Source: Chryseobacterium pennipullorum
GTDB lineage: Bacteria > Bacteroidota > Bacteroidia > Flavobacteriales > Weeksellaceae
Assembly (NCBI RefSeq): GCF_003384725.1
Contig: NZ_QNVV01000010.1
Span: forward strand, 62,001-126,000
Length of the DNA stretch: 64,000 bases
Reading direction: 5' to 3'
Part shown: in pieces, positions 9,778-18,630 of the stretch
Layout of the letters: the number at the start of each line of letters is the position of its first letter
How positions within the stretch are numbered: position 1 is the stretch's first letter
Notes under the pieces: model-generated
Told to the model about the DNA's origin: nothing
The model's input: the letters and a program-made list of their open reading frames with translations, nothing else
The model's database searches: none
Made by a program: the position numbers and the translations under genes

Positions 9778-10881
9778 TCACATTTTTAAAATGACATCAG
9801 CTGCATGTCCGCTTGCCCCTTTTCCACCAAGTTTCTCTCTCAGAAGACCATAATCCTGAAGAACCTCCTCACGCTTTTTGCTTTCTAAAATTTTGGTAAG
9901 CTCATTCACCAGGTTTTTGGTAGTAAGCTCATCCTGGATAAGCTCTTTTACCACTTCCCTATCCATAATGAGATTAACCAGGGAAATATAGTTGATATTC
10001 TTAACCAGTCTTTTTGCAATGGCATAAGAAATTGTACTCCCCCTGTAGCAAACTACTTCGGGAATATTCAGTAAAGCGGTTTCCAAGGTAGCTGTTCCGG
10101 AGGTTACCAAAGCTGCTTTTGAGCACCTCAGCAGATCATAAGTCCTGTTGGAAACAAAATGGACATTGTCATCCACATATTTTTCATAAAATTCTTTGGG
10201 AAGGCTGGGCGCACCAGCAATCACAAACTGATACTGTTTGAAATGCGGTCTTACGGAAAGCATTATTTCAAGCATCTTTTCTACCTCCTGCTTTCTGGAC
10301 CCCGGCAAGAGTGCTATAATTTCTTTTTCGTTGAGTCCGTTTTCTTCGCTGAACTTCTCAATACTGATCTCGTCCAGATCTGAAATGGCATCAAGCAACG
10401 GGTGTCCTACAAAATGCGAATGAACCCCGTGTTTTCTGTAAAAATCTTCTTCAAACGGCAGAATAACCATCATTTCATCCACATACTTTTTGATGGTTTC
10501 AACTCTTCCTTCCTTCCATGCCCAAAGCTGTGGAGAAATATAATAAACCACTTTAATTCCCAGCTCTTTGGCAAATCTGGCAATTCTGAGGTTAAAACCC
10601 GGATAATCTACCAGCACCAACACATCCGGTCTGTTTTTGCGTATATCTTCTTTACAGAATTTGATATTATTCAGAATCGTTCTCAAATTCATAACCACTT
10701 CAAGAAATCCCATAAAAGCAAGATCACGGTAGTGCTTTACCAGCGTTCCTCCCTGCGCTTTCATCAGATCACCACCCCAAAAACGAAATTCAGCATGGGG
10801 ATCCTTTTGTTTCAGAGCTTTCATCAAATTGCTTCCATGAAGGTCACCGGAAGCTTCTCCTGCAATAATGTAATATTTCAT
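9778..10881 (-). CDS. lpxB: Lipid-A-disaccharide synthase
   Basis: LpxB joins UDP-2,3-diacylglucosamine and lipid X to make the lipid A disaccharide at the inner face of the inner membrane. The 367-residue protein starts at once with the family motif YYIIAGEASGDLHG, followed by FRFWGGDLM, the VDYPGFNLRIA stretch, ISPQLWAWKEGR and LLPGSRKQEVEKMLEIM, all diagnostic for this GT19 family. The C-terminal nucleotide-sugar site includes TSGTATLETAL. The start at 10881 is the only ATG that fits this N-terminus. It is divergent from the DUF2480 gene, with 168 bases between them. Confidence 0.95.
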   Translation of the reverse strand: MKYYIIAGEASGDLHGSNLMKALKQKDPHAEFRFWGGDLMKAQGGTLVKHYRDLAFMGFLEVVMNLRTILNNIKFCKEDIRKNRPDVLVLVDYPGFNLRIARFAKELGIKVVYYISPQLWAWKEGRVETIKKYVDEMMVILPFEEDFYRKHGVHSHFVGHPLLDAISDLDEISIEKFSEENGLNEKEIIALLPGSRKQEVEKMLEIMLSVRPHFKQYQFVIAGAPSLPKEFYEKYVDDNVHFVSNRTYDLLRCSKAALVTSGTATLETALLNIPEVVCYRGSTISYAIAKRLVKNINYISLVNLIMDREVVKELIQDELTTKNLVNELTKILESKKREEVLQDYGLLREKLGGKGASGHAADVILKM

Positions 10882-11021
10882 TTCTTTCGAAATCTTTATT
10901 GTTTGTGGTTATACTATTTAAAAATCTTCTATGATGATCATTCGCGGAATGTCTTTGCATCATACGGGATTTCTATGGTAAGGATAGAGAACAAATTAAA
11001 AAATATATAAATCTTAATTTG

Positions 11022-11029
11022 TAAATTTG
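11022..11029 (+). promoter_or_regulatory. Putative -7 box (TAAATTTG) of the DUF2480 gene
   Basis: The octamer fits TAnnTTTG and ends 20 bases before the ATG at 11050. No convincing -33 box is present. Confidence 0.4.
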
Positions 11030-11049
11030 CTCAAAGATAATGATAAAAA

Positions 11050-11559
11050 ATGTCAGAAGAATTTGAAATCCGGAATAAAGTTGCAGAAAGCGGTCTGATC
11101 AATTTTGACCTGAGTACGCTGCTTCCCAAAGGGGTAAGAAAAGGTATCGACCTAAAAGATTTTCTTTTTCAGGAGATGATCCTGAAGGAAAAGGATTTCC
11201 GTGAAAAGGTAGAGGCCATCAATGTGGATGACTACAGAGATGCCTACATATATATTTATAATTCTGTAGACACCATTATTCCGCTATGGGCTTATTTTGT
11301 TCTGACGGCAAAACTCACCGATGTGGCTAAAAAAATAGTTTTTGGGAATCGGGAGGATCTTGAAGTGATTCTTATGCACAATGCCATTCAAACATATGAT
11401 TTTGAAGAGATGAGAGGCAAGAGAGTATTGGTAAAAGGCTGCTCAGATAAGGAAATTCCGGAAAATGCTTACATAGAGCTTGTGGAGCAGCTTAAACCCC
11501 TTGTTAAATCTCTGATGTTCGGAGAAGCATGCTCCAATGTTCCTATTGTAAAGAACTGA
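11050..11559 (+). CDS. DUF2480 family protein
   Basis: A 169-residue soluble protein with no signal peptide or membrane segment. The tracts near the N-terminus (IRNKVAESGLINFDLSTLLP) and the centre (YIYNSVDTIIPLWAYFVLTA) are ones I associate with the Bacteroidetes DUF2480 family. The C-terminus carries two cysteines (VKGCSDKEIPE and GEACSNVPIVK), a spacing that could bind a metal, but this is only a guess. The stop codon is two bases before the start of the next gene, so the two are probably co-transcribed. The function is unknown. Confidence 0.75.
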   Translation: MSEEFEIRNKVAESGLINFDLSTLLPKGVRKGIDLKDFLFQEMILKEKDFREKVEAINVDDYRDAYIYIYNSVDTIIPLWAYFVLTAKLTDVAKKIVFGNREDLEVILMHNAIQTYDFEEMRGKRVLVKGCSDKEIPENAYIELVEQLKPLVKSLMFGEACSNVPIVKN

Positions 11560-11561
11560 TA

Positions 11562-12821
11562 ATGAACAAATATCTATCGGCTGGTTTTTTATTTTTTATT
11601 TTTTTAGCAGTTTATTATGCGGGGAGCTTTACCAGAATTCCTTTTGCAGATGCTATAGGCTTTATACTGCCGGCCGAAAAAGGTAAGTTTGTTACTACCG
11701 CTACCGCTACCTCCCATTTCTTATACACCAATACGGTTATTTTCGTTAAAAATTTAGCTGGAATCAATGCTATTGAAGCAAGCCGCTTTGTCATTATTAC
11801 CTCAGCTGCCCTTACTGTTTCGGTGATATACGCCACTGTCCGAGTGATTACAAAACTGGAGTGGGCTTCCCTGGCTGCTGCATTCATTTTCGGATTCAGT
11901 TTTTCTTTCTGGAAAAATGCAGAAATCGTGGAAGTCTATACCTACAATTCTCTGTGGCTGAGCCTTTTTTTCTTTTCGATGGTGAAAAGCTTTAAGGAGA
12001 AAAATAAGGTCTATATTCCTTTGAGTGCTTTATTTCTGGGGGTCAGTCTTTGGGTTCACATCCAGAACATCCTTTTGCTGCCAGCATTTTTCCTGTTCCT
12101 GTATTATTTCAGACAGGAAAAAAAATACGCTTATCTCTCCTTTATCATTTTTGCACTGATTTTCTCCGCTATTACCATTTTAAATATATCCCAGGGACTT
12201 TCCTTAGGTTCTCCCTACACCTCTGAACGTGGAGAATGGCTTTCGAACTCATTCAAAAAAACCTGGCTCCAATATCTTCAGGATGTAGTAAAATCTGTGG
12301 TCTATGTGATCTACAATTTCAATGTATTTTTTATTGCTGGAATTGCTGGAATCTTTTATTTATATACATCTGATCGCAAGATGTTTTTCGTTTTCTTTAC
12401 CGCATCATTATTTGTATATGGATTTGCTACATTCTATGCGGTGACAGATAATTATGTTTTTTTCATCCCGTTCAATATTATTTTTGCACTGTCCGCAGGC
12501 TATGGGCTTTCTCAGCTGAAATATCCATGGATCAAAAAGTTTTCCTGGCTTTGTCTGGGCATTCCTCTTTTCTATCTTCTATCCCTGAAGCTGGTTTCTG
12601 TAACCCGGCAGGGACAGAATTTTGACCAGCACAAAAAGTATAAGGGCGGACTGGAATATTATATGTACCCGTGGATGAACAATAATATTGGAATCCTGGA
12701 ATTTACCATAGACGGGAAAACCGCTCCCGATCCTATGATCTGGATGACTGTTGAGGCAGAAAAGTATATTGAGTTCCTTAAAAGTAAAGGGTTCACCGAA
12801 GAGCAGATCAGAAAACTTTAA
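11562..12821 (+). CDS. DUF2723-like membrane protein (GT-C/protein O-mannosyltransferase-like)
   Basis: The product has 419 residues counted from the ATG at 11562, which directly follows the previous stop; an ATG at 11529 would add 11 residues of overlap. It has a hydrophobic start and about ten membrane segments. The stretch FGFSFSFWKNAEIVEVYTYNS resembles the DUF2723 signature, in which an acidic residue follows the first helices of GT-C enzymes that use polyprenyl-linked sugars. A soluble tail of about 60 residues follows the last helix. A glycosyl or mannosyl transfer role in the envelope is an inference from this resemblance. Confidence 0.6.
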   Translation: MNKYLSAGFLFFIFLAVYYAGSFTRIPFADAIGFILPAEKGKFVTTATATSHFLYTNTVIFVKNLAGINAIEASRFVIITSAALTVSVIYATVRVITKLEWASLAAAFIFGFSFSFWKNAEIVEVYTYNSLWLSLFFFSMVKSFKEKNKVYIPLSALFLGVSLWVHIQNILLLPAFFLFLYYFRQEKKYAYLSFIIFALIFSAITILNISQGLSLGSPYTSERGEWLSNSFKKTWLQYLQDVVKSVVYVIYNFNVFFIAGIAGIFYLYTSDRKMFFVFFTASLFVYGFATFYAVTDNYVFFIPFNIIFALSAGYGLSQLKYPWIKKFSWLCLGIPLFYLLSLKLVSVTRQGQNFDQHKKYKGGLEYYMYPWMNNNIGILEFTIDGKTAPDPMIWMTVEAEKYIEFLKSKGFTEEQIRKL

Positions 12822-12844
12822 CAATAATTATGAACAGCCTGCAT

Positions 12845-12873
12845 TTTGTAAGGCATATTTTTTGATAACTTTG
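12845..12873 (+). promoter_or_regulatory. Promoter of the DUF937 gene (TTTG-N17-TAACTTTG)
   Basis: Both Bacteroidetes boxes are present: TTTG at 12845-12848 and TAACTTTG at 12866-12873, separated by 17 bases. The -7 box ends 29 bases before the start at 12903. Confidence 0.7.
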
Positions 12874-12902
12874 GTCTACTTAACACTTAACAAACACAAA
12901 CA

Positions 12903-13559
12903 ATGAGTTTAATCGACCTACTTACAGGCAATACCAGCAATCAGGTTGCTGAACAAGCTGAAAACAAATTTGGCATCAGCAGAAATCAGGTTATTGCCCT
13001 TCTGGCAGTAGCGACCCCCCTAATCATTTCTTATCTTAGAAATAAGTCTCAGGACGCTAAGGAAGCCGAAGCGTTAAATAACGCGCTGGACAAAGACCAC
13101 AATGGAAGTATCCTTGATGATGCATCTCAGGTTGAAACAAGACAGGCCGAAGGCGGATCTATTCTTGATCATATCTTTGGTGGTCAGAAAAATACTGTAG
13201 AAAATCAACTCTCACAAAATACGGGAATTTCAATAGATAAAATTGGGCCTATTCTTGCCATGCTTGCTCCTGTAGTAATGGGATACATCGGGAAAGAAAA
13301 ACAGCAGAACAATGTGGGAGCAGGTGGTCTGGGAGATCTTTTGGGTGGAATCCTTGGAAATGCATCCAGCCAGGCTCAGACTCAGCAGTCTAATCCTTTG
13401 AATGATATCCTGGGCAGCGTTTTAGGCGGCGGCGGACAATCACAGTCTTCAGGAAATCCTCTCAATGACATTCTTGGAAGTGTTCTGGGTGGTGGTGGAA
13501 ACCAAAAGCAACAGGGAGGACTGGGAAGTATTCTTGGGAATATCCTTGGCGGAAAATAA
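12903..13559 (+). CDS. DUF937 domain-containing protein
   Basis: The 218-residue protein has two similar helical halves, each with a short segment predicted to be hydrophobic (LLAVATPLIISYLR and ILAMLAPVVMGYIG), typical of the DUF937 family. After about residue 140 comes a Gly/Gln/Asn-rich tail containing two near-identical units (NPLNDILGSVLGGGG) and a related third one (GLGSILGNILGG). Such tails look flexible and repeat-expanded. There is no signal peptide. The gene has its own good promoter and a strong terminator. The function of the family is unknown. Confidence 0.75.
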   Translation: MSLIDLLTGNTSNQVAEQAENKFGISRNQVIALLAVATPLIISYLRNKSQDAKEAEALNNALDKDHNGSILDDASQVETRQAEGGSILDHIFGGQKNTVENQLSQNTGISIDKIGPILAMLAPVVMGYIGKEKQQNNVGAGGLGDLLGGILGNASSQAQTQQSNPLNDILGSVLGGGGQSQSSGNPLNDILGSVLGGGGNQKQQGGLGSILGNILGGK

Positions 13560-13575
13560 TTAATTTAATTTGTCA

Positions 13576-13611
13576 TAAAAAAAGACCGAAGATTTTTCTC
13601 CGGTCTTTTTT
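13576..13611. terminator. Bidirectional terminator between the DUF937 and bTHX genes
   Basis: An inverted repeat (AAAAGACCG / CGGTCTTTT) flanked by A and T runs lies between the converging genes at 12903-13559 (plus) and 13619-13738 (minus); it can serve both. Confidence 0.8.
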
Positions 13612-13618
13612 ATTGTGG

Positions 13619-13738
13619 TTACTTCTTGGATTTTTCTTCAGAAGTAACATAGGATTTTGAGGCTTTTTTGGGTCTCCTTTTTCCATAACTTCCGTTATTG
13701 ATCTTACCTCTTCTTGATTTTTTGTCTCCCTTTCCCAT
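13619..13738 (-). CDS. 30S ribosomal protein bTHX
   Basis: A 39-residue, very basic protein (MGKGDKKSRRGKINNGSYGK, then RRPKKAS and a short tail) that I recognise as bTHX, the small peptide that sits in the head of the 30S subunit and was first seen in Thermus. The Gly-Lys-Gly-Asp-Lys-Lys start and the Gly-Lys-(Ile)-x-x-Gly-Ser-Tyr-Gly core are diagnostic. The gene is easily missed because it is so short. It converges with the DUF937 gene and shares its terminator. Confidence 0.85.
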   Translation of the reverse strand: MGKGDKKSRRGKINNGSYGKRRPKKASKSYVTSEEKSKK

Positions 13739-13980
13739 AATAATACTGTTTGTTGTTATCACGAATTTAGAAAATATGTCTGTCAAATCCAATACATTGA
13801 GCTGTTAAAATTTTATAAAATAAGTGAGAAAGCTGGAAGAGGTGGCTTGAGGTGGCTATTAAATCATATTCAGTTCTCTATCATCAAATCAATAGGTCTT
13901 CTTCATATTGTTGACAAAAATACCTTTACTTATTTCAGACTTCCGGTACTTCCTTCTCCAGCATCCAGCAACTAACCTTT
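13739..13980. other. Intergenic region between bTHX and the MATE gene
   Basis: About 240 bases with no supported gene or hairpin. It should contain the bTHX promoter; no exact TAnnTTTG was found on the minus strand. Confidence 0.4.
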
Positions 13981-15375
13981 CTACACCTTAATGGTTTTCC
14001 ACTTTCCTTTTTTAAACAGGACAAAAGCAACAACCGTTATCAACGTTTCTGCTGCCGGAATAGAAATAAAAACACCCTTAGGACCGAGCCCGAGATATTT
14101 TGACAGAAAATAAGCTAAGGGAATCTGAAAAAGCCAAAAGCCAAAAAGGTTCACCCAAGTAGGAGTCCACGTGTCTCCGGCACCATTGAATGCGTTGATC
14201 ATTACCATTCCTATCCCATAAAAAATAAATCCAGTGCTCATAATGTGAAGGGCATTCTTCGCAAAACTTTTGATCTCTTCTTCCTGAGTGAAAAAGCCAA
14301 CCAGAAAGTTTCCAAAAAAAATAAAGATCAGGCTTACCATCAGCATGAAGATCACATTATATTTTACTGTTTTCATTACAGACTGTTCTGCTCTCAGCAT
14401 TTCGTTAGCTCCCATATTCTGTCCTACCAATGTGGAAGCGGCATTGCTTAGTCCCCAAGCCGGAAGCATAAAGAACATCATCAGTCTTAATGCGGTCTGG
14501 TATCCCGCTGAAGCATTTTCCCCACCGGTGGTGGCTACCAGCTCAGCAAGGAAAATCCAGCTGCATGAAGCGATTACAAACTGAAAGATTCCCGGAGTAG
14601 CAATGGTAACGACAGATCTGATCAGGCTGAAGTCAGGCTTAAAATAACTCAGCTTAATGCGAATCAGAGTATCCGCCACTAATAGATGATACAGCTGATA
14701 AATCACCCCAATGCTTCGTCCGATAGTTGTGGCCAATGCTGCTCCGGTAAGCCCCATTGCAGGAACCGGCCCAAAGCCTTTGATCAGAACTGGACAAAGT
14801 ATGATGTTGGCAATATTTGCAATCCATAAACTTTTCATCGCAATCATAGCATTCCCTGCCCCCCTGAAGATCCCATTGATCAGAAACAGAAGCATGATAA
14901 TCGTACTGCTTCCCATCATAATTCTTGTAAAATCTTTTCCATAGGACGCCGCTTCCGGCTTTGAACCCATCAGAACAAGAATTTCCTCTGCGTACACGAC
15001 TCCTAGTATGCTCAGAAAAAGGGTAATTCCAAATGAAACCATAAGTACCTGAGCAGCACTTCTGGAAGCCTGTTCCGGGTTTTTCTCACCAATTCTCCTT
15101 GCCACCAATGCTGTTGCAGCCATACTCATCCCAATCGCAATGGAGTACATAACGGACAGGACCGATTCGGTAAGCCCTACGGTTTGAATAGCATAGCCGC
15201 TTTCTTTAAGATGTCCCACAAAATAGAGATCAACCAAAGCAAATACCGACTCCATAGCCATTTCAAGCATCATTGGAATCGCTAAAAGAAGCACAGCACT
15301 TCTGATATTTACCTTTGTAAAATCAGTTTCTTCTCCACTAAATGCTTTTTTCAAAAAATTGATATATTTTGTCAT
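13981..15375 (-). CDS. MATE family multidrug efflux transporter
   Basis: The product has 464 residues counted from the ATG at 15373-15375; a longer frame to 15414 adds 13 residues that do not look native. Twelve membrane segments are arranged as two similar halves, as in MATE transporters, which export cationic drugs in exchange for Na+ or H+. Helix 1 carries IPMMLEMAMESVFALVDLYFVG, typical of the family entry, and the second half has the matching TPGIFQFVIAS and LVGQNMGA stretches. A -7 box and a 16-bp palindrome lie upstream. The substrate cannot be told from sequence. Confidence 0.88.
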   Translation of the reverse strand: MTKYINFLKKAFSGEETDFTKVNIRSAVLLLAIPMMLEMAMESVFALVDLYFVGHLKESGYAIQTVGLTESVLSVMYSIAIGMSMAATALVARRIGEKNPEQASRSAAQVLMVSFGITLFLSILGVVYAEEILVLMGSKPEAASYGKDFTRIMMGSSTIIMLLFLINGIFRGAGNAMIAMKSLWIANIANIILCPVLIKGFGPVPAMGLTGAALATTIGRSIGVIYQLYHLLVADTLIRIKLSYFKPDFSLIRSVVTIATPGIFQFVIASCSWIFLAELVATTGGENASAGYQTALRLMMFFMLPAWGLSNAASTLVGQNMGANEMLRAEQSVMKTVKYNVIFMLMVSLIFIFFGNFLVGFFTQEEEIKSFAKNALHIMSTGFIFYGIGMVMINAFNGAGDTWTPTWVNLFGFWLFQIPLAYFLSKYLGLGPKGVFISIPAAETLITVVAFVLFKKGKWKTIKV

Positions 15376-15397
15376 AATCCTGATCTGTTGTTTGGTG

Positions 15398-15405
15398 CAA
15401 AAATA
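15398..15405 (-). promoter_or_regulatory. Putative -7 box (TATTTTTG) of the MATE gene
   Basis: The minus-strand octamer matches TAnnTTTG and lies 23 bases before the start codon at 15375. No -33 box is evident. Confidence 0.4.
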
Positions 15406-15451
15406 TAGAATCATAAGATATTAAGGCTTGGCATATGAAAAGTTTTACACT

Positions 15452-15467
15452 ATAATCTGCAGATTAT
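15452..15467. promoter_or_regulatory. 16-bp perfect palindrome upstream of the MATE gene (candidate operator)
   Basis: ATAATCTGCAGATTAT is a perfect palindrome centred about 67 bases upstream of the transcription start expected from the -7 box at 15398. The position is suitable for a dimeric regulator, but about one such palindrome is expected by chance in a window this long. Confidence 0.25.
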
Positions 15468-15649
15468 CCGCTTTTTCATTTACTGGAAGCAGCAGAAAAT
15501 ATATTCGTAAGCTTACGGGAGAAAAAAAAATATCCATATAAAAATGTAGAGAGTCTCGGCTTTTCAAAAAAATACAAATTCTATTATTCTGATGGTAATA
15601 ATTTAAATAATTTCAAAAATACAAACGTATTTATGCGTAAAACTAGCAA

Positions 15650-15676
15650 TTGGTAATAAAATTTAATTTAGATTTG
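15650..15676 (+). promoter_or_regulatory. Promoter of the ankyrin protein gene (TTG-N16-TAGATTTG)
   Basis: TTG at 15650-15652 and TAGATTTG at 15669-15676 fit the two Bacteroidetes boxes with a 16-base spacer; the ATG at 15699 follows 22 bases later. Confidence 0.55.
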
Positions 15677-15698
15677 TACATTCTTAAAAATAATTCTT

Positions 15699-16058
15699 AT
15701 GAAAAAAATAACCTCTACGATTTTTCTATTTGGAATTTTAGCTTCTGCGAATATGCTTTCAGCTCAAAAGCTGACACAGGAAAAGATGAAGGCTATTTAC
15801 AGTAATGATGTTGCCACATTCAAAAAACAATTTGCTCCGGGAGATTACAACAAATGTTTTACCTTGGGGAATGAACTCTATACCCCACTTGGGTTCAGCG
15901 CTTTGTCTGGGAAAAACACGATTATTACGTATCTGCTGGACAATAAAGTGGACATTAATAAAAAATGTCAGAACATAACACCACTGGAATTGGCGGAAGA
16001 AGGAAAGACGCCTAAAACCATACAGCTGCTCATTGAAAGAGGAGCAAAAAGAGATTAA
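15699..16058 (+). CDS. Secreted ankyrin repeat protein
   Basis: The 119-residue product has a Sec signal peptide ending near residue 22 (ILASANMLSAQ). The mature part has at least two ankyrin-type units: GNELYTPLGFSALSGKNTIITYLLDNKVDIN and the following NITPLELAEEGKTPKTIQLLI half. Ankyrin repeats bind other proteins. Two cysteines (NKCFT and KKCQN) could pair in the periplasm. The gene is a single unit with its own promoter and terminator. The partner and role are unknown. Confidence 0.75.
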   Translation: MKKITSTIFLFGILASANMLSAQKLTQEKMKAIYSNDVATFKKQFAPGDYNKCFTLGNELYTPLGFSALSGKNTIITYLLDNKVDINKKCQNITPLELAEEGKTPKTIQLLIERGAKRD

Positions 16059-16080
16059 AAAGATCTTAAAACGATATATA

Positions 16081-16106
16081 AAACTTCCTTTTCGGAAGTT
16101 TTTTTA
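16081..16106 (+). terminator. Rho-independent terminator of the ankyrin protein gene
   Basis: An 8-bp stem (AAACTTCC / GGAAGTTT) with a short loop is followed by a T run, 22 bases after the stop. Confidence 0.8.
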
Positions 16107-16128
16107 TTTATAAAATCTGCAAAAGCCT

Positions 16129-16136
16129 TATCTTTG
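16129..16136 (+). promoter_or_regulatory. Putative -7 box (TATCTTTG) of aspS
   Basis: The octamer fits TAnnTTTG and lies 60 bases upstream of the aspS ATG; no clear -33 box was seen. Confidence 0.35.
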
Positions 16137-16196
16137 CCATCGAAAAAATCAAGGTTCCAGGATGGGCCTTAAACATTGAACTTTAAACAAATAATT

Positions 16197-17951
16197 ATGT
16201 TTCGATCACACACCAACGGAGAACTATCTCTGAAAAATCTGAATGAAGAAGTTACACTGTCAGGATGGGTACAGACCATCCGTGATAAAGGATTTATGAT
16301 TTGGGTAGATCTTCGGGATCGTTACGGAATTACCCAGCTGGTTTTTGACCAGGAGCGTTCTTCCGCTCAGCTGATGGAAGAGGCTAAAAAGCTGGGACGT
16401 GAATTTGTCATTCAGGCTACCGGGAAAGTTATTGAAAGAGTCAGTAAAAATCCTAATATCCCAACCGGAGAGGTTGAGATTCTGGTAGAAAAGCTGACCA
16501 TTTTAAATGACTCACAGCTTCCACCATTCACTATTGAAGATGAGACAGATGGCGGTGAGGAGTTGAGAATGAAGTACCGCTACCTAGACATCAGAAGAAA
16601 TCCGGTAAAGGATAAACTGATCTTCCGTCACAAAATGGCTCAGAAAGTAAGAAATTACTTATCTGAAGAAGGATTTATTGAAGTGGAAACTCCTGTTTTG
16701 ATCAAATCTACTCCGGAAGGAGCAAGAGACTTCGTTGTGCCAAGCAGAATGAATCCGGGACAATTTTATGCATTGCCACAGTCTCCACAGACCTTCAAAC
16801 AGCTTCTGATGGTCGGTGGAATGGATAAATATTTCCAGATCGTAAAATGCTTCCGTGATGAGGATTTAAGAGCAGACAGACAGCCGGAATTTACACAAAT
16901 CGACTGTGAGATGGCTTTTGTAGAGCAGGAAGATATCATGAACGTATTCGAAGGAATGACGAAAACCCTGATCAAAGATATTACCGGTCAGGAGTTCGGT
17001 GCTTTCCCAAGAATGACTTTCGCAGAGGCCATGAGAAAGTACGGAAACGATAAACCGGATATCCGTTTCGGAATGGAATTCGTAGAACTGAACGAGCTTG
17101 CAAAAGGAAAAGACTTTAAAATATTTGATGAAGCAGAATTGGTCGTAGGAATTAATGTAGAAGGATGTGCAGACTATACCAGAAAGCAGATTGATGAACT
17201 TGTAGATTGGGTTAAACGTCCACAGATCGGAGCCTCGGGTATGGTTTGGGTAAAATTCCAGAACGACGGTGTAAAAACCTCATCGGTTAACAAATTCTAC
17301 AACGAAGAGGACCTGGCAAAAATCATTGAAAAATTCGGAGCTAAAGAAGGAGATTTAATGTTGATTCTTTCCGGAAATGAAAATAAGGTCAGAGCCCAGC
17401 TTTCAGCATTGAGGATGGAACTTGGAAACCGTTTAGGATTAAGAAAAGGAAATGTATTTGCTCCTCTTTGGGTTGTTGACTTCCCGTTACTGGAATGGGA
17501 TGAAGATTCTGAAAGATTCCATGCGATGCACCACCCTTTCACTTCTCCAAAACCGGAAGATATCCATTTGTTGGAAACAGACCCGGGAAAAGCAAGAGCT
17601 AACGCATATGATATGGTTCTGAATGGAAACGAAATCGGAGGGGGATCTATCAGAATTTTTGACAGAGATTTACAGTCAAAAATGTTTGATCTTCTAGGAT
17701 TTACCAAAGAAGAAGCGGAAGCCCAGTTCGGATTCCTGATGAATGCGTTCAAATATGGGGCACCGCCTCATGGAGGGCTAGCCTTCGGGTTTGACCGTTT
17801 GGTTGCTATTCTTGACGGAAACGAGGTGATCAGAGATTATATTGCATTCCCTAAAAATAACTCCGGCCGTGATGTCATGATCGACGCACCGGCTTCCATT
17901 GCTGATGCACAGCTCGATGAATTAGAGTTAAAATTAGATTTAAAAGCATAA
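16197..17951 (+). CDS. aspS: Aspartate--tRNA ligase
   Basis: Attaches aspartate to tRNA-Asp. The product has 584 residues counted from the ATG at 16197; the frame opens at 16176 but the sequence FRSHTNGEL fits the usual N-terminus. An OB-fold anticodon domain (about 1-110) is followed by the class II catalytic domain with motif 2 ([18 protein letters not shown]), the bacterial-type insertion (GAD-like, about 280-420), the HHPFTSPK stretch and motif 3 ([13 protein letters not shown]). The insertion is what sets bacterial AspRS apart from the archaeal type. It is a single gene with a terminator just behind it. Confidence 0.95.
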   Translation: MFRSHTNGELSLKNLNEEVTLSGWVQTIRDKGFMIWVDLRDRYGITQLVFDQERSSAQLMEEAKKLGREFVIQATGKVIERVSKNPNIPTGEVEILVEKLTILNDSQLPPFTIEDETDGGEELRMKYRYLDIRRNPVKDKLIFRHKMAQKVRNYLSEEGFIEVETPVLIKSTPEGARDFVVPSRMNPGQFYALPQSPQTFKQLLMVGGMDKYFQIVKCFRDEDLRADRQPEFTQIDCEMAFVEQEDIMNVFEGMTKTLIKDITGQEFGAFPRMTFAEAMRKYGNDKPDIRFGMEFVELNELAKGKDFKIFDEAELVVGINVEGCADYTRKQIDELVDWVKRPQIGASGMVWVKFQNDGVKTSSVNKFYNEEDLAKIIEKFGAKEGDLMLILSGNENKVRAQLSALRMELGNRLGLRKGNVFAPLWVVDFPLLEWDEDSERFHAMHHPFTSPKPEDIHLLETDPGKARANAYDMVLNGNEIGGGSIRIFDRDLQSKMFDLLGFTKEEAEAQFGFLMNAFKYGAPPHGGLAFGFDRLVAILDGNEVIRDYIAFPKNNSGRDVMIDAPASIADAQLDELELKLDLKA

Positions 17952-17955
17952 ATTT

Positions 17956-17983
17956 AAAGCGGGGCATTGGCCCCGCTTTTTTT
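17956..17983 (+). terminator. Rho-independent terminator of aspS
   Basis: A GC-rich stem (AAGCGGGGC / GCCCCGCTT, with CATTG forming most of the loop) followed by T7 begins 5 bases after the aspS stop. Confidence 0.85.
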
Positions 17984-18012
17984 ATATAGAACTAAAAAAC
18001 TTTAACCTAACC

Positions 18013-18555
18013 ATGAATGAAGAAATACTTACTTATACCACTCCTAATTCTGAAAAACTTCTTAGACAAATTCACCAATATGAATTTGCGAGAATGTGGA
18101 AAAAAAATCTTAACAAAAACAACAAAAACCTCATTTGGGGAATAATTTTCATTCTATTGGCTGTAGGAATGCTTTTTTACAGGCAATATCTAGGACTTCT
18201 TTTTCTGGGCTTCGGTTTATTTTATGTGTTCAGCTATATCAATTATATTTCTGTTTATCAAAAACATAAAAAGACATTCAACGAATCACTAAACAAGGAA
18301 GTTGAAAAGCTTCATATCAACACAAAGGATGTGATATGGGAATTTACACCCGAGTATTTTAAATTTAAGGATTATAAGAGTGAGCTTACTTTTCCCTGGA
18401 ACACCATCACCTATTCAATTCTTGACAACCGGTATGTTTATATCACAGCAATGCCTTCCTTTCATATTATTTTAGATAAGATCAATATTGATGACAGCAC
18501 CTATAATAAAACAGTTACTTACCTCAATACCAGGTCAAGAGTACAGGAGCTTTAA
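18013..18555 (+). CDS. Small membrane protein with YcxB-like C-terminal domain
   Basis: The 180-residue product has two adjacent membrane segments (residues about 43-60 and 64-84) forming a hairpin, flanked by a basic N-terminal region and a soluble C-terminal part. The C-terminal stretch (about 105-165: VIWEFTPEYFKFKDYKSELTF, then WNTITYSI) resembles the YcxB-like domain, a PH-like fold. The gene is single, lies between two terminators, and has no informative neighbours. Its role is unknown. Confidence 0.6.
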   Translation: MNEEILTYTTPNSEKLLRQIHQYEFARMWKKNLNKNNKNLIWGIIFILLAVGMLFYRQYLGLLFLGFGLFYVFSYINYISVYQKHKKTFNESLNKEVEKLHINTKDVIWEFTPEYFKFKDYKSELTFPWNTITYSILDNRYVYITAMPSFHIILDKINIDDSTYNKTVTYLNTRSRVQEL

Positions 18556-18577
18556 ACACGAAAGCATAATTACACAT

Positions 18578-18606
18578 AAAAAGCGAGACTATTGCCTCGC
18601 TTTTAC
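18578..18606. terminator. Terminator between the YcxB-like gene and purA
   Basis: The stem AAAAGCGAG / CTCGCTTTT lies between converging genes and is flanked by A and T runs, so it can act in both directions. Confidence 0.75.
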
Positions 18607-18630
18607 TTTTAGTTCACTGTGACCAGAAGC

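Noticed and set aside
10402..11010. A 202-codon plus-strand frame
   Set aside because: It is antisense to lpxB, whose motifs are complete.
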